Origin: Butyrivibrio sp. XPD2002
GTDB lineage: Bacteria > Bacillota > Clostridia > Lachnospirales > Lachnospiraceae
Assembly (NCBI RefSeq): GCF_000423945.1
Contig: NZ_AUIY01000008.1
Coordinates: 1 to 64,000, forward strand
DNA: 64,000 bases
Reading direction: 5' to 3'
This document shows positions 48,839 through 57,082 of the stretch, one piece after another; position 1 is the first letter of the stretch, and each line of letters opens with the position of its first letter. The notes under the pieces are model-generated. The model saw only the letters and a program-made list of their open reading frames with translations. It did not search any database and was not told the DNA's origin. The position numbers and the translations under genes are program-made.

Positions 48839-49351
48839 TCAATGGTTATCATTCCAGTAATCCTCTGCTGCATCGTATGCCTCGTCCTCATCTTCGTAAT
48901 CGTCCTCGTAGTCATAGAACTCTTCATACTTATCATCAGCAAAATCCTGAGCTGATTTATAGTCATGAACTCCATAATAATCGTAACTCTTCTTTGATTT
49001 ACCAGAGCTGCTGTTCTTCTTTTTGGAAGTACTCTTGCTGCTACTTGATGTATCCTTAGGCTTATGCTCGTAGCAATAGATGCTACCCGTACTTCTCTTC
49101 CTGGTGCAGCCTGCCTTGGCACAGTGCTTTGTGCTTGTGGTGGAAGAATAACTCTTGCTATTTGAATATGAGCTACTGTTAGAAGTTCCACTCTTATGCT
49201 CATAGCAATAAATACTTCCGGTACTTCTTTTCCTTGTACATCCGGACTTAGCACACTGGCTATTGTATGCAAAAGTGCTCACAGATGTAGTTCCAAATAT
49301 GGTAATTGCAACAGCGAATGCCATTAAAAGACTGATTATTGATTTGTTCAT
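48839..49351 (-). CDS. Secreted protein with two GCTRKRSTGSIYC repeats
   Basis: A 170-aa exported protein (MNKSIISLLMAFAVAITIFG signal, cleaved near TFA). Two copies of CAKxGCTRKRSTGSIYCYEH (about residues 33-52 and 82-101) each carry three Cys and a His, so each could bind a metal, joined by Ser/Thr/Tyr-rich linkers. The C-terminal 45 residues are acidic (DDKYEEFYDYEDDYEDEDEA). No named family for this whole layout. AAGGAGG precedes ATG. Confidence 0.75.
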   Translation of the reverse strand: MNKSIISLLMAFAVAITIFGTTSVSTFAYNSQCAKSGCTRKRSTGSIYCYEHKSGTSNSSSYSNSKSYSSTTSTKHCAKAGCTRKRSTGSIYCYEHKPKDTSSSSKSTSKKKNSSSGKSKKSYDYYGVHDYKSAQDFADDKYEEFYDYEDDYEDEDEAYDAAEDYWNDNH

Positions 49352-49477
49352 AACTTACCGCCTCCTTCTCTTACTTGAAAACGGTGTGGTTCCTCTTTAT
49401 ACAAGAATAAACCTGTTTTATCTACAAATACACACCCGTTTCGGCGAAATATGACGCTTTATTCTCCCTGCGCTACA

Positions 49478-49597
49478 TTAGTTAAAGGCACCATCTCTAT
49501 GGCAGATTTCATAATATTCACAGGTGCAGCAAAAGTGTCTGCAATACTTGTTATGTCCTCTCACACACTTTTTGACCCAATACACAAATCGCTTCAT
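49478..49597 (-). CDS. 39-aa Cys-rich microprotein
   Basis: MKRFVYWVKKCVRGHNKYCR then HFCCTCEYYEIC: seven Cys and three His in 39 residues, so probably zinc-binding. GAAGGAG precedes the ATG. It follows the 29-aa membrane peptide gene by 12 bases. Confidence 0.55.
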   Translation of the reverse strand: MKRFVYWVKKCVRGHNKYCRHFCCTCEYYEICHRDGAFN

Positions 49598-49609
49598 AGA
49601 GACTCCTTC

Positions 49610-49699
49610 TCACCTGACCACCAGCGGCATCATGAACAACATTGTCATCAAAATTGCTGCCGGTATACCAATTGTTACAAACCCAAAAGTCCTTCCCAT
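49610..49699 (-). CDS. 29-aa hydrophobic membrane peptide
   Basis: MGRTFGFVTIGIPAAILMTM followed by LFMMPLVVR: a single TM helix. AGAAGGAG lies before the ATG. It is paired with the Cys-rich 39-aa gene. Such a short hydrophobic ORF might be a toxin or an anchor peptide; unknown. Confidence 0.5.
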   Translation of the reverse strand: MGRTFGFVTIGIPAAILMTMLFMMPLVVR

Positions 49700-49879
49700 A
49701 CTTATATTCTCCTTCTCTTCAGCTACTTATTTTCATGTCTTCTTTTGATAATACAATTATCCTGCTTTACATGTCCCATAAAAATGACAGCTGTTAATCC
49801 GGCGAAGGCCTGACGAAAAGTACGTAGCAACCAAGCAAAAAGAGAGGCATAGCACCTCCCTTAAGCATACTCGGAAGTA

Positions 49880-50839
49880 TTATTTACAAAGCTCCTCGAT
49901 CCACTCCCTTCTCTGTATAACTTCAAGCCATTCCTTTGGAATTGCATCATATCCATAGAAAAGCCCAGCCAGTCCTCCTGCAATGGCTCCTACAGTATCG
50001 CTGTCATCCCCAAGATTAACCGCTTTCAGCTCACAGCTCTTGAAAGAATCCGTAGTAATAATCGACCAGATGGCTGCCTCAATGGTATCCACCACATAAC
50101 CGCTGCTCTTAATCTGAGGCTCCGGAACTTCTGAAAACATCTTCATATCCCGTAGTCTGTCATAATGTGACAGTTCCGACGAATCCTTCAAAAACTCCTC
50201 ATAGAACCTAAAGCCATCATCAATACCTTTCTGCAGTCGTTCCACAAGCGAACCTTCTTCATCCAGCAAGCCCCTTACACAGAAGTAATAAAGTCCACAG
50301 GCGATCTGCCCTCTTATATGATTATGTGTAAGCCCGGCAACCTGATGAATTATGGAAACCGCTTCTTCATCTGTAAGTTTATTCTCATAAGCATAAAGAC
50401 ATGCTGGAAGAATTCTCATCAAAGAACCATTTCCATTATCACGCTCGGTTGTCCCTCCGCAGCTTTGAAGATCATCGCCTTTCATGTAGCGAACAATAGC
50501 TGCCATAGTCCCATGACCCACATCAAAAGCTTCACCAAATGGCGTATATTCGCCGTTCCTTATCCATCTGACAAACCTGTTCATGATATCCTGAAGGTCA
50601 ATACCACCTTTATCCCTGATACTGTCAAGAAGCGCCAGAGTCATACTGCTGTCATCAGTCCACGTGCCTACCGGCATATCATAAGTGCCATGACCAATCA
50701 TGGTTGTCACAGGATCTGCCTGAACCTCTTCCCTGGATCTGAACTGCACAGGACATCCCAAAGCATCCCCTACAACGACTCCCATTATTCCCGAAAGCCA
50801 TATATTATCAGCACTTTTTCTGTCTGCATTATATTTCAT
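49880..50839 (-). CDS. ADP-ribosylglycohydrolase (DraG/ARH family)
   Basis: A 319-aa Mg-dependent hydrolase that removes ADP-ribose from proteins or other targets. Motifs: GIMGVVVGDALGCPVQF, GTWTDDSSMTLALLDS (metal), NGNGSLMRILPA, and GDDSDTVGAIAGGLAGLFYG (second metal site). Start chosen at ATG 50839; a GTG directly before it is possible, AAAGGAG being about 10 bases upstream. It follows the VWA gene by 60 bases. Confidence 0.9.
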   Translation of the reverse strand: MKYNADRKSADNIWLSGIMGVVVGDALGCPVQFRSREEVQADPVTTMIGHGTYDMPVGTWTDDSSMTLALLDSIRDKGGIDLQDIMNRFVRWIRNGEYTPFGEAFDVGHGTMAAIVRYMKGDDLQSCGGTTERDNGNGSLMRILPACLYAYENKLTDEEAVSIIHQVAGLTHNHIRGQIACGLYYFCVRGLLDEEGSLVERLQKGIDDGFRFYEEFLKDSSELSHYDRLRDMKMFSEVPEPQIKSSGYVVDTIEAAIWSIITTDSFKSCELKAVNLGDDSDTVGAIAGGLAGLFYGYDAIPKEWLEVIQRREWIEELCK

Positions 50840-50899
50840 CACAAAAACCACACTCCTTTTATGACTCTTGCCTCTCCCTTCCAATCTCATCGCATCGTA

Positions 50900-51583
50900 T
50901 CATCTCCTGCCCTGACCGCTACGCTTCCTATAATCCTCACGAATTTCAGCATCCCATTCACAGCAGTTAAGCTCTTCTTCTGCATCCATGGCACTTCCTG
51001 CCATCATAACCGAGCAGACCGCCTTTGAAACACCTGCATAAAGATTTGCTGTACCTACTGAATCGTGCATATAGTTAACCGCTCTCTCCTTTTTAATGCC
51101 AAATCGCTGTGCCTCAGCATAGGAATCGATATTTGCGCCTATGAAAATGAACTGCCATCCGTATTTCTTCTGTTCATGCTGAATCATCTTCCTGATCTGT
51201 CCATATGAATATCTGCAGCTGGCATTCTCCATTCCATCAGTAGTTATCACAAAAATAGTCTTCTCGGGTCTTTTGTCCTTAGGAGCATTCTTGTGCGCAT
51301 TAACTGTGTGCTTGATAGCACCACCAACTGCATCCAGAAGTGCTGTGCAGCCTCTAACGTAGTACTCCTCAGGTGTAATATCCTTAACCTCTCTGATATC
51401 AACTCTATTATGAAGAACCTCTGTCACATCATCAAAAAGGATTGTAGATACGTTTGCCTTTTCACCTGTCTCGCGCTGCTTCTTTATCATGGAATTGAAA
51501 CCGCCTATTGTATCCAGCTCCAGTCCGCCCATTGATCCGCTTCTGTCCAGTATATAAACAATCTCTGTATAACCTTTACTCAT
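50900..51583 (-). CDS. VWA domain protein
   Basis: A 227-aa von Willebrand factor A protein. MIDAS motif DRSGSMGG (residue 13), later metal residues in GCTALLDAVGGAI and FVITTDGMENAS. No signal peptide, so cytoplasmic; similar proteins are seen in tellurite/stress and repair clusters. GGAGG precedes ATG. It forms a unit with the ADP-ribosylglycohydrolase. Confidence 0.85.
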   Translation of the reverse strand: MSKGYTEIVYILDRSGSMGGLELDTIGGFNSMIKKQRETGEKANVSTILFDDVTEVLHNRVDIREVKDITPEEYYVRGCTALLDAVGGAIKHTVNAHKNAPKDKRPEKTIFVITTDGMENASCRYSYGQIRKMIQHEQKKYGWQFIFIGANIDSYAEAQRFGIKKERAVNYMHDSVGTANLYAGVSKAVCSVMMAGSAMDAEEELNCCEWDAEIREDYRKRSGQGRR

Positions 51584-51677
51584 TTCGCTACCTCCATCGT
51601 AACAATCATTTGTTTTTCTACCGACTCCTCTGCAGCGGAGCTCTATCTGATAATGTCATGTTACTATGGCGGCAAAT

Positions 51678-51706
51678 AAAAATGGTCAACCCTCAGGCGA
51701 CCATTT
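51678..51706 (-). terminator. Terminator of the 62-51.7 kb gene run
   Basis: Stem AAATGGTC/GACCATTT with an 11-base loop then TTTTATTT, directly after the macro-domain gene stop. It separates that operon from the VWA gene. Confidence 0.75.
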
Positions 51707-51709
51707 AAA

Positions 51710-52987
51710 TCATCCCTTCGACAGTGGATCCAGTCCGTAATCAAAGAGTGTTATATCTATTTTCATAACGTTGTAGTCCTCATGGATAATGAAATACTTG
51801 ACCACAACATCCGTCTGCGAAATCGGTGATAACGCATATCCCGCAAGTCGTAGAAAATCCACCGTTTCATCCAGGTTTAATCTTAGTCCCACCGCCAGAG
51901 ATAACACCTTTTCCTTTGAAGGCTTGACCTGACCCTTCAGGAGCTTTGAAAAGTACTGCTTGGAAATATTGGCAGCTGCATAAATCTCAGAATTCTTCAG
52001 CCCCTTCTTGTTAATCAGCTGCTGCAGATGTTTCTCAAAGGAATCCGTATACATCTCCTTAAGTGCATCATCCAGCGACTGTGACTCTTTGGCGGCGCCA
52101 AACATTATCTCAGCCTGGCACTCATCATACGCAGCTGCCATGAGAGCTGATTCTTTAGCCTTACCCGTCCTTGCGGCTGACATCGCTTTCATTGCATCAG
52201 CAAAAATGCCGCGTTTATTTTTGCTCTTTTCCCTTGGACTGCCCTGTGTTTTAATGTAATCCAGTTCTGGCAATCCTATTTCATCAGATAGATCCGACGG
52301 TTCTTCTTCCCAGTCTTCATCGAATTCCTCTTCTTCATCTGACTCTTCAGAATCATCAGAATTCATGTCCGCATCAGAAAAAGCTGCTGCGCACTGCATA
52401 TACTCCATCGATTCTTCAGGGATGCCATCATACTGATATTCATCTTCAAGGGCCGCACTTACATACTCTTCATCGATAAAGCTCTTTACATCATCAAAAA
52501 TTTTACCTGAAACATGATAGGCATACTCCCCGAAAACAACCAGCGTTATCTCCATTTCATGTTCCAGCAAAAACTCAGTAAATGCATCAACCGCTATCTG
52601 AATCCCAAGTTCTTTGGGAAAACCATATGTCCCCGTTGCAAGAAGCGGAAAAGCTATGGACTCGCATCCATTCTCAGCAGCCAGTATAAGCGCCTTATCA
52701 TAGCACTTCCTCAAAAGCTCTGCCTCACCTTTTCCCCCGCCTTCCCACCAGGGTCCGCTAGCATGGATAATATACTTCGCATCAAGATTAAAAGCCGGAG
52801 TAATACCCACTTCTCCAGGTTCAAGAACGCCTATCTCCCTGCGGGCAGCAAAAAGCTTCTCCTCACCGGCAGCTTTATATATGGCAGCATCGACACCATC
52901 ACCTATAGCAACATCAGAATTCGCAGTATTAACAATGGCATCTGCTTTCACCTTTGTTATGTCATTTCTAATAATTGAAAACGGCAT
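51710..52987 (-). CDS. Macro domain-HTH fusion protein
   Basis: A 425-aa protein. Residues 1-160 are a macro domain (ADAIVNTANSDVAIGDGVDA, AKYIIHASGPWWEGG, IAFPLLATGTYGFPKELG) that binds or hydrolyses ADP-ribose or O-acetyl-ADP-ribose. An acidic linker (about 200-245) leads to a C-terminal Cro/CI HTH (GLKNSEIYAAANISKQYFSK, KEKVLSLAVGLRLNLDETVD). So it may couple ADP-ribose sensing with transcription control. GGGGGAG gives the start at 52987. Last gene of its operon. Confidence 0.85.
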   Translation of the reverse strand: MPFSIIRNDITKVKADAIVNTANSDVAIGDGVDAAIYKAAGEEKLFAARREIGVLEPGEVGITPAFNLDAKYIIHASGPWWEGGGKGEAELLRKCYDKALILAAENGCESIAFPLLATGTYGFPKELGIQIAVDAFTEFLLEHEMEITLVVFGEYAYHVSGKIFDDVKSFIDEEYVSAALEDEYQYDGIPEESMEYMQCAAAFSDADMNSDDSEESDEEEEFDEDWEEEPSDLSDEIGLPELDYIKTQGSPREKSKNKRGIFADAMKAMSAARTGKAKESALMAAAYDECQAEIMFGAAKESQSLDDALKEMYTDSFEKHLQQLINKKGLKNSEIYAAANISKQYFSKLLKGQVKPSKEKVLSLAVGLRLNLDETVDFLRLAGYALSPISQTDVVVKYFIIHEDYNVMKIDITLFDYGLDPLSKG

Positions 52988-53028
52988 TACATTCTCCCCC
53001 TGGTCAAAGTTTCTCCGGTTTATATCCT

Positions 53029-53925
53029 TTATCTTCCCCAGAGAAAATCGCACACTAAATCCGGTCTCATAGCTTTAGTCAAATTCTTTACTTTGCTATT
53101 CTCAATCTGAATCCAACCATCAGCCCTTTTGTACAGCGTAATCACGGATCCATCCGTATTTTCAATTGTAAACTTATCTCCTACTTGTTCAGATGCCGGA
53201 TCACCTTTTTCTGTGTACTCAAATGAAAAAATCTTACGCCAACCATCCTGAAAATGGCGAATAATCTCGTTATACTTCTGAAAATCTTCTGGATGAATAA
53301 GGAAAATGTATGACCTCTGAGTTCCTTTGTGATACGTCAGCACCAGATATTTTGCATCAGGAAGAACCTTGCACATAACACTCTTGTGATTATGCCAATC
53401 CCATAGCTTCCTTCGTCCCTTATGGCAATAATAGACAACATTATGTCCTGCTCTGTAGTATTGCTCTACTTCGTCTGGGAGAACATACTTCTCAGAGCCT
53501 CTCTTACCCGGCTCATTATCCTCCTGCAAACCATTATCAGGATCCATGTAAATAAGTTCAGCGTCCTTAAGCTCATTTATACTCTCCTGAAACCACGCCA
53601 TGCGTTCCTGTTCTCTGTCGCTTGGCGTTCCAACAGGATTCAGTACATCTGAGTAAAAAAGCGCCCCAGGAACAATTCCACTGTCCTCAATATCGGTAAC
53701 TGTTTTATCCTGGTTATCCGCAATCTTTTCAAGTGTATCGAATACTTCAGGCGCATATCTTCTGAAAGTCTCATCCTGTAGGTAATTTGTAAATTTACCA
53801 TCGTTAGAGGCATCGTCTTCCGTCAGATACCAGTTGATTCCAACCTTTATTCCAACTTCAGCAAAAGCGCGAAGGAGCGCATACTTTCCATAATCCCCAA
53901 TATCACCAACATACTGATTCTTCAT
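53029..53925 (-). CDS. 298-aa protein of unknown function
   Basis: Starts MKNQYVGDIGDYGKYALLRA after GAGGATAT. Rossmann-like features (AELIYMDPDNGLQEDNE, HNVVYYCHKGRRKLWDWHNH) hint at a methyltransferase-like or three-Cys-motif partner type of fold, but I cannot name it. The last 65 residues look like a beta domain. It lies between the macro-HTH and Nudix genes with short gaps, so shares their operon. Confidence 0.6.
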   Translation of the reverse strand: MKNQYVGDIGDYGKYALLRAFAEVGIKVGINWYLTEDDASNDGKFTNYLQDETFRRYAPEVFDTLEKIADNQDKTVTDIEDSGIVPGALFYSDVLNPVGTPSDREQERMAWFQESINELKDAELIYMDPDNGLQEDNEPGKRGSEKYVLPDEVEQYYRAGHNVVYYCHKGRRKLWDWHNHKSVMCKVLPDAKYLVLTYHKGTQRSYIFLIHPEDFQKYNEIIRHFQDGWRKIFSFEYTEKGDPASEQVGDKFTIENTDGSVITLYKRADGWIQIENSKVKNLTKAMRPDLVCDFLWGR

Positions 53926-53956
53926 CGATATATCCTCATCGTTATATTTGCGTTTC

Positions 53957-54484
53957 TTACAGCCTTTCCTCTATATCCCTGATTCCTCTGCCCATCTCTT
54001 CATCATTATGATCCATGATATGACCATAGAACTCGCTAAAAGGCATAACCCTTACATCATTTACTTCGTAGCGATCAAAATCAAAGCCACCTTCAGGAAC
54101 ATCAACCCGCAGCATGAAAATCGATGCCAAAAGTCCTGTCCCATCATCCCAGTCCTTGATATATTCAAAAGCAAGCACCAGATCGTCAGGTGATACATTT
54201 ATCCCAAGCTCTTCTGACAATTCTCTCACTGCTGCCTCTTTTGGTGTTTCATCAGATCGAACTCCGCCACCTGTCATATCCCATTTACCTGGATAGTATC
54301 TTGCCCGGAGGGATCTCTGCTGGACAACATACTTTCCCTCACCCTTTCCGGGAGAAGGACTGTCACTTGTTTTCATAATGATAAGAACATGCTTTATATA
54401 GTCCCCGGGTTGTTTCTTCTCATGCTTTTCTATAATCTTGCCGGTGGGCTTGCCTTCCCTTGTAAAAATCTCAATATATTCCAT
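53957..54484 (-). CDS. Nudix hydrolase
   Basis: A 175-aa Nudix enzyme. Box: RSDETPKEAAVRELSEELGI (about residues 75-94), with the strand SLRARYYPGKWDMTGGG before it. N-terminal EYIEIFTREGKPTGKIIE is typical of IDI-like Nudix proteins. Probably clears modified nucleotides or nucleotide sugars. Starts 3 bases after the nitroreductase stop. Confidence 0.85.
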   Translation of the reverse strand: MEYIEIFTREGKPTGKIIEKHEKKQPGDYIKHVLIIMKTSDSPSPGKGEGKYVVQQRSLRARYYPGKWDMTGGGVRSDETPKEAAVRELSEELGINVSPDDLVLAFEYIKDWDDGTGLLASIFMLRVDVPEGGFDFDRYEVNDVRVMPFSEFYGHIMDHNDEEMGRGIRDIEERL

Positions 54485-54487
54485 ATA

Positions 54488-55021
54488 TCATTCCAGAATC
54501 GTAATCTGAGCCTCAGCGTTATATGTATGAGGCTCCTTAGTCACTGCCTTATGACCAACAGCAATAGCTATCTCAAACTCATAACCTTCCGGTATAGCAA
54601 GCTTTTCTGAAAAATACTTGCCCTTCTCACCATGGAGTGCATCATAAATACATCCGATGATAAGATTTCCAAGTCCCATTTCCTCAGATAAAAGTGCAAT
54701 ATTTTCAACAGCGATACCTGCATCAACCTTGCTCCATTTGTATCCACTCTCTGCGCTTATAACTATGAGGATAGGTGCCTCATAATAGAAATTGTGCTCA
54801 GCATGATCTATGTTACGAAGAGCATTCTTTTCATTTTCAATCTCAGTAAGGATCGGATTGTCACCCTTTACAACTGTAAAATGAAGTTCCTGCTTGTTGG
54901 CACCCGTCGGAGCCTGCAGTCCTGCTGTAAGCAGCGCATCCAGCTCTTCCTTTGAAATCTGATCCTGTGTATAACCACGTGTTGAACTTCTCTTTGCTAT
55001 TATCTCTTTTACTGTACTCAT
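54488..55021 (-). CDS. Nitroreductase family FMN protein
   Basis: A 177-aa flavin reductase. RSSTRGYTQDQISKEELDAL, AGLQAPTGANKQELHFTVVK (FMN binding) and NIALLSEEMGLGNLIIGCIY are standard. Acts on nitro compounds, quinones or flavins with NAD(P)H. AGGAGG precedes ATG. Between MazG and Nudix genes in the operon. Confidence 0.85.
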   Translation of the reverse strand: MSTVKEIIAKRSSTRGYTQDQISKEELDALLTAGLQAPTGANKQELHFTVVKGDNPILTEIENEKNALRNIDHAEHNFYYEAPILIVISAESGYKWSKVDAGIAVENIALLSEEMGLGNLIIGCIYDALHGEKGKYFSEKLAIPEGYEFEIAIAVGHKAVTKEPHTYNAEAQITILE

Positions 55022-55089
55022 GAAAATTTCCTCCTTAAAGCTTTCTCCCTATAGCATTAACCCACATCTCATTTTCTCTGCCGGGCCTC

Positions 55090-55410
55090 TTATAAATCAG
55101 TGTACTTTTTGCTGCTACCATAACTTTTATCAACAGGATATTTAAGCTCATTTTTATGTATCTTTTCAATAATTGCATCTTCTATGCTGATATCAAGCTT
55201 ATCCGCTAACTGAATGCAATAATTCATTACATCAGCCAATTCTTCCTTTACAGCCTGCTCATCATATTCAGGTGACCACTGAAAACACTCAAGTAGTTCC
55301 CCGGCTTCTATAGCTATACTCTTAGCAAGGTTATCAGGCGTATGAAACTGATCCCAGTTCCTATCCTCAGTAAACTTCTTTACTGCCCTTTTTACTTCTT
55401 CAAACTCCAT
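55090..55410 (-). CDS. MazG-like nucleotide pyrophosphohydrolase
   Basis: A 106-aa all-alpha NTP-PPase. The metal-binding pattern is EAGELLECFQWSPEYDE then KEELADVMNYCIQLADKL (E-E-x-x-D). This is the short MazG/RS21-C6-like form that hydrolyses (d)NTPs, keeping pools clean. AGAGG precedes ATG, 12 bases after the stop of the DUF2075 gene. Confidence 0.85.
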   Translation of the reverse strand: MEFEEVKRAVKKFTEDRNWDQFHTPDNLAKSIAIEAGELLECFQWSPEYDEQAVKEELADVMNYCIQLADKLDISIEDAIIEKIHKNELKYPVDKSYGSSKKYTDL

Positions 55411-55422
55411 CTTTCTGCCTCT

Positions 55423-57039
55423 TTATATTGCCTTAATAGCTTTCAAATCATTTGCTGTAAATCTATTTATATAATTTTCAAGGTGTTTCCTAAGCGCATT
55501 ATCACAAACATATACATATGTGCCTTTGATACCGCGAGAAAGAAGTACGTAATAGATATTTTTTATGTACCTCTCCAATTCACGATCAGAAGCTTGTCTT
55601 TTTCCATACGTATCTTTATAAGCTTCTTTATCTACAAAGATTTTATTATGAGCTTCATCAAATCTGATATCTTCACCTAATATAACGAATCCATAATTCA
55701 GGTCATATCCCTGTATAGAGTGGATGCAGCCGACTTCATTAACTGCTTCATTGGTATGAACCCAATTTTCTAACTTTGAATTCCAGCGAAGATTATGCCC
55801 TTCAATCTCAAAATCGATTACCGTGTGTGTTTCATCTCCCTTGCTCTTCCATTCCCATGCATATCCTGCAATCATTCTGGTTAAACCTACTTGCTTTTCT
55901 TTCAATTTATATAGCTCATCAAAAGTCGAAAAATCATCTACCAGTCTAATTTCATAATTGATATCACTTACCTTATGATCAAGTTTGTCATATAAGAGCG
56001 AGAAAATATCTCCTAAATATCCTACTCCACCCTCGCACCTCATCTGCGAAAGAAGATTGTAATAAGCCATCATTCTCGTGCTAAAAGAATCGTTCTGAAT
56101 GATTTGTGCAACATTTAAGCCAGCTGGAAACACAATCTGATCCTTATCAAAGAAAAAAATTGAGCACTTAGACTGTTTCAATATCCAATCAACCTGAGTT
56201 GAAGTATTTGAAAGTCCGATTCTTTCACAGGCATCATCGTATACTTTATAACTTTGCAGGTTCTTTCTTTTCTTCAACCTATGAGATTCGTCAACAATCA
56301 AAATATCATATTTCTTTTTCGTTATCTCCGTAGGCCCTAACACATCCTTAGCAGAAAGGTTATTAAGTCCCTTAAATACCATTTTCATAGTCTTTCTCAA
56401 AGATGTCGGTGGAACAACAAATCCAATCTCCAGTTCTTTAAAGTCTTTTGATTCCCGAAGCAACTTAAAAAGATATACTGCAAGAATAGTCTTACCACTT
56501 CCTGGGATTCCTCCGACGATAATACTTCTATTAAGGTTCTTCCTAAGATTATCCACAATTTCTGTAACAATTGATCTTTGCTCATCAGAAAGAGTCTTAT
56601 ATGGGGAATACTTAAAAAGATCAGACTTCTCAAGTTCTTCGATTGTACTTTTTACAAGTTTCTTTTTCTGAAGCTGATTCCAGAGTTCAACAAATTCCTG
56701 ATCATATGAAGGCTTATCATAGTAATCTATCCCTGACAACCCAGCATTCTGGTTCGTTAGAACAAATTGTTTGTCTGCTGCCATCAAGCTGATCAATCTG
56801 GATTCGTAGTCAAATGTCGCTGATTGATTAAATTTATCACAGTATATAAAATGCGCTCTGGTAAAAATCTTCTTAGAATCTGCATCCTTGTGCTGACTCA
56901 TACGCTTGTTAATGGAATTTGTCTGACCAACGTAAGCCTTTTTCCCATTCTCCAATATGTACAGCATCGGCCAATTATTTAGATACGGCTCAACACCATA
57001 ATCATCGCTATGAAAGTCTACGTCCTTAATTGTAAACAT
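55423..57039 (-). CDS. GIY-YIG nuclease-DUF2075 helicase fusion
   Basis: A 538-aa protein. Residues 20-90: GIY-YIG nuclease (PMLYILENGKKAYVGQTNSI, RMSQHKD). Residues 155 onward: DUF2075 superfamily 1-type ATPase with Walker A IVGGIPGSGKTILAVYL, Walker B DILIVDESHRLKKR, and late motifs CIHSIQGYDLNYGFVILGED and YVLLSRGIKGTYVYV. It likely translocates on and cuts DNA, as in anti-phage or restriction-type systems. ATG 57039 has GAGGTG; the longer frame to 57066 has no site. Confidence 0.85.
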   Translation of the reverse strand: MFTIKDVDFHSDDYGVEPYLNNWPMLYILENGKKAYVGQTNSINKRMSQHKDADSKKIFTRAHFIYCDKFNQSATFDYESRLISLMAADKQFVLTNQNAGLSGIDYYDKPSYDQEFVELWNQLQKKKLVKSTIEELEKSDLFKYSPYKTLSDEQRSIVTEIVDNLRKNLNRSIIVGGIPGSGKTILAVYLFKLLRESKDFKELEIGFVVPPTSLRKTMKMVFKGLNNLSAKDVLGPTEITKKKYDILIVDESHRLKKRKNLQSYKVYDDACERIGLSNTSTQVDWILKQSKCSIFFFDKDQIVFPAGLNVAQIIQNDSFSTRMMAYYNLLSQMRCEGGVGYLGDIFSLLYDKLDHKVSDINYEIRLVDDFSTFDELYKLKEKQVGLTRMIAGYAWEWKSKGDETHTVIDFEIEGHNLRWNSKLENWVHTNEAVNEVGCIHSIQGYDLNYGFVILGEDIRFDEAHNKIFVDKEAYKDTYGKRQASDRELERYIKNIYYVLLSRGIKGTYVYVCDNALRKHLENYINRFTANDLKAIKAI

Positions 57040-57082
57040 AGTGTACACCTCGACTACGCAATTCATTCAACCGCTTCATATA

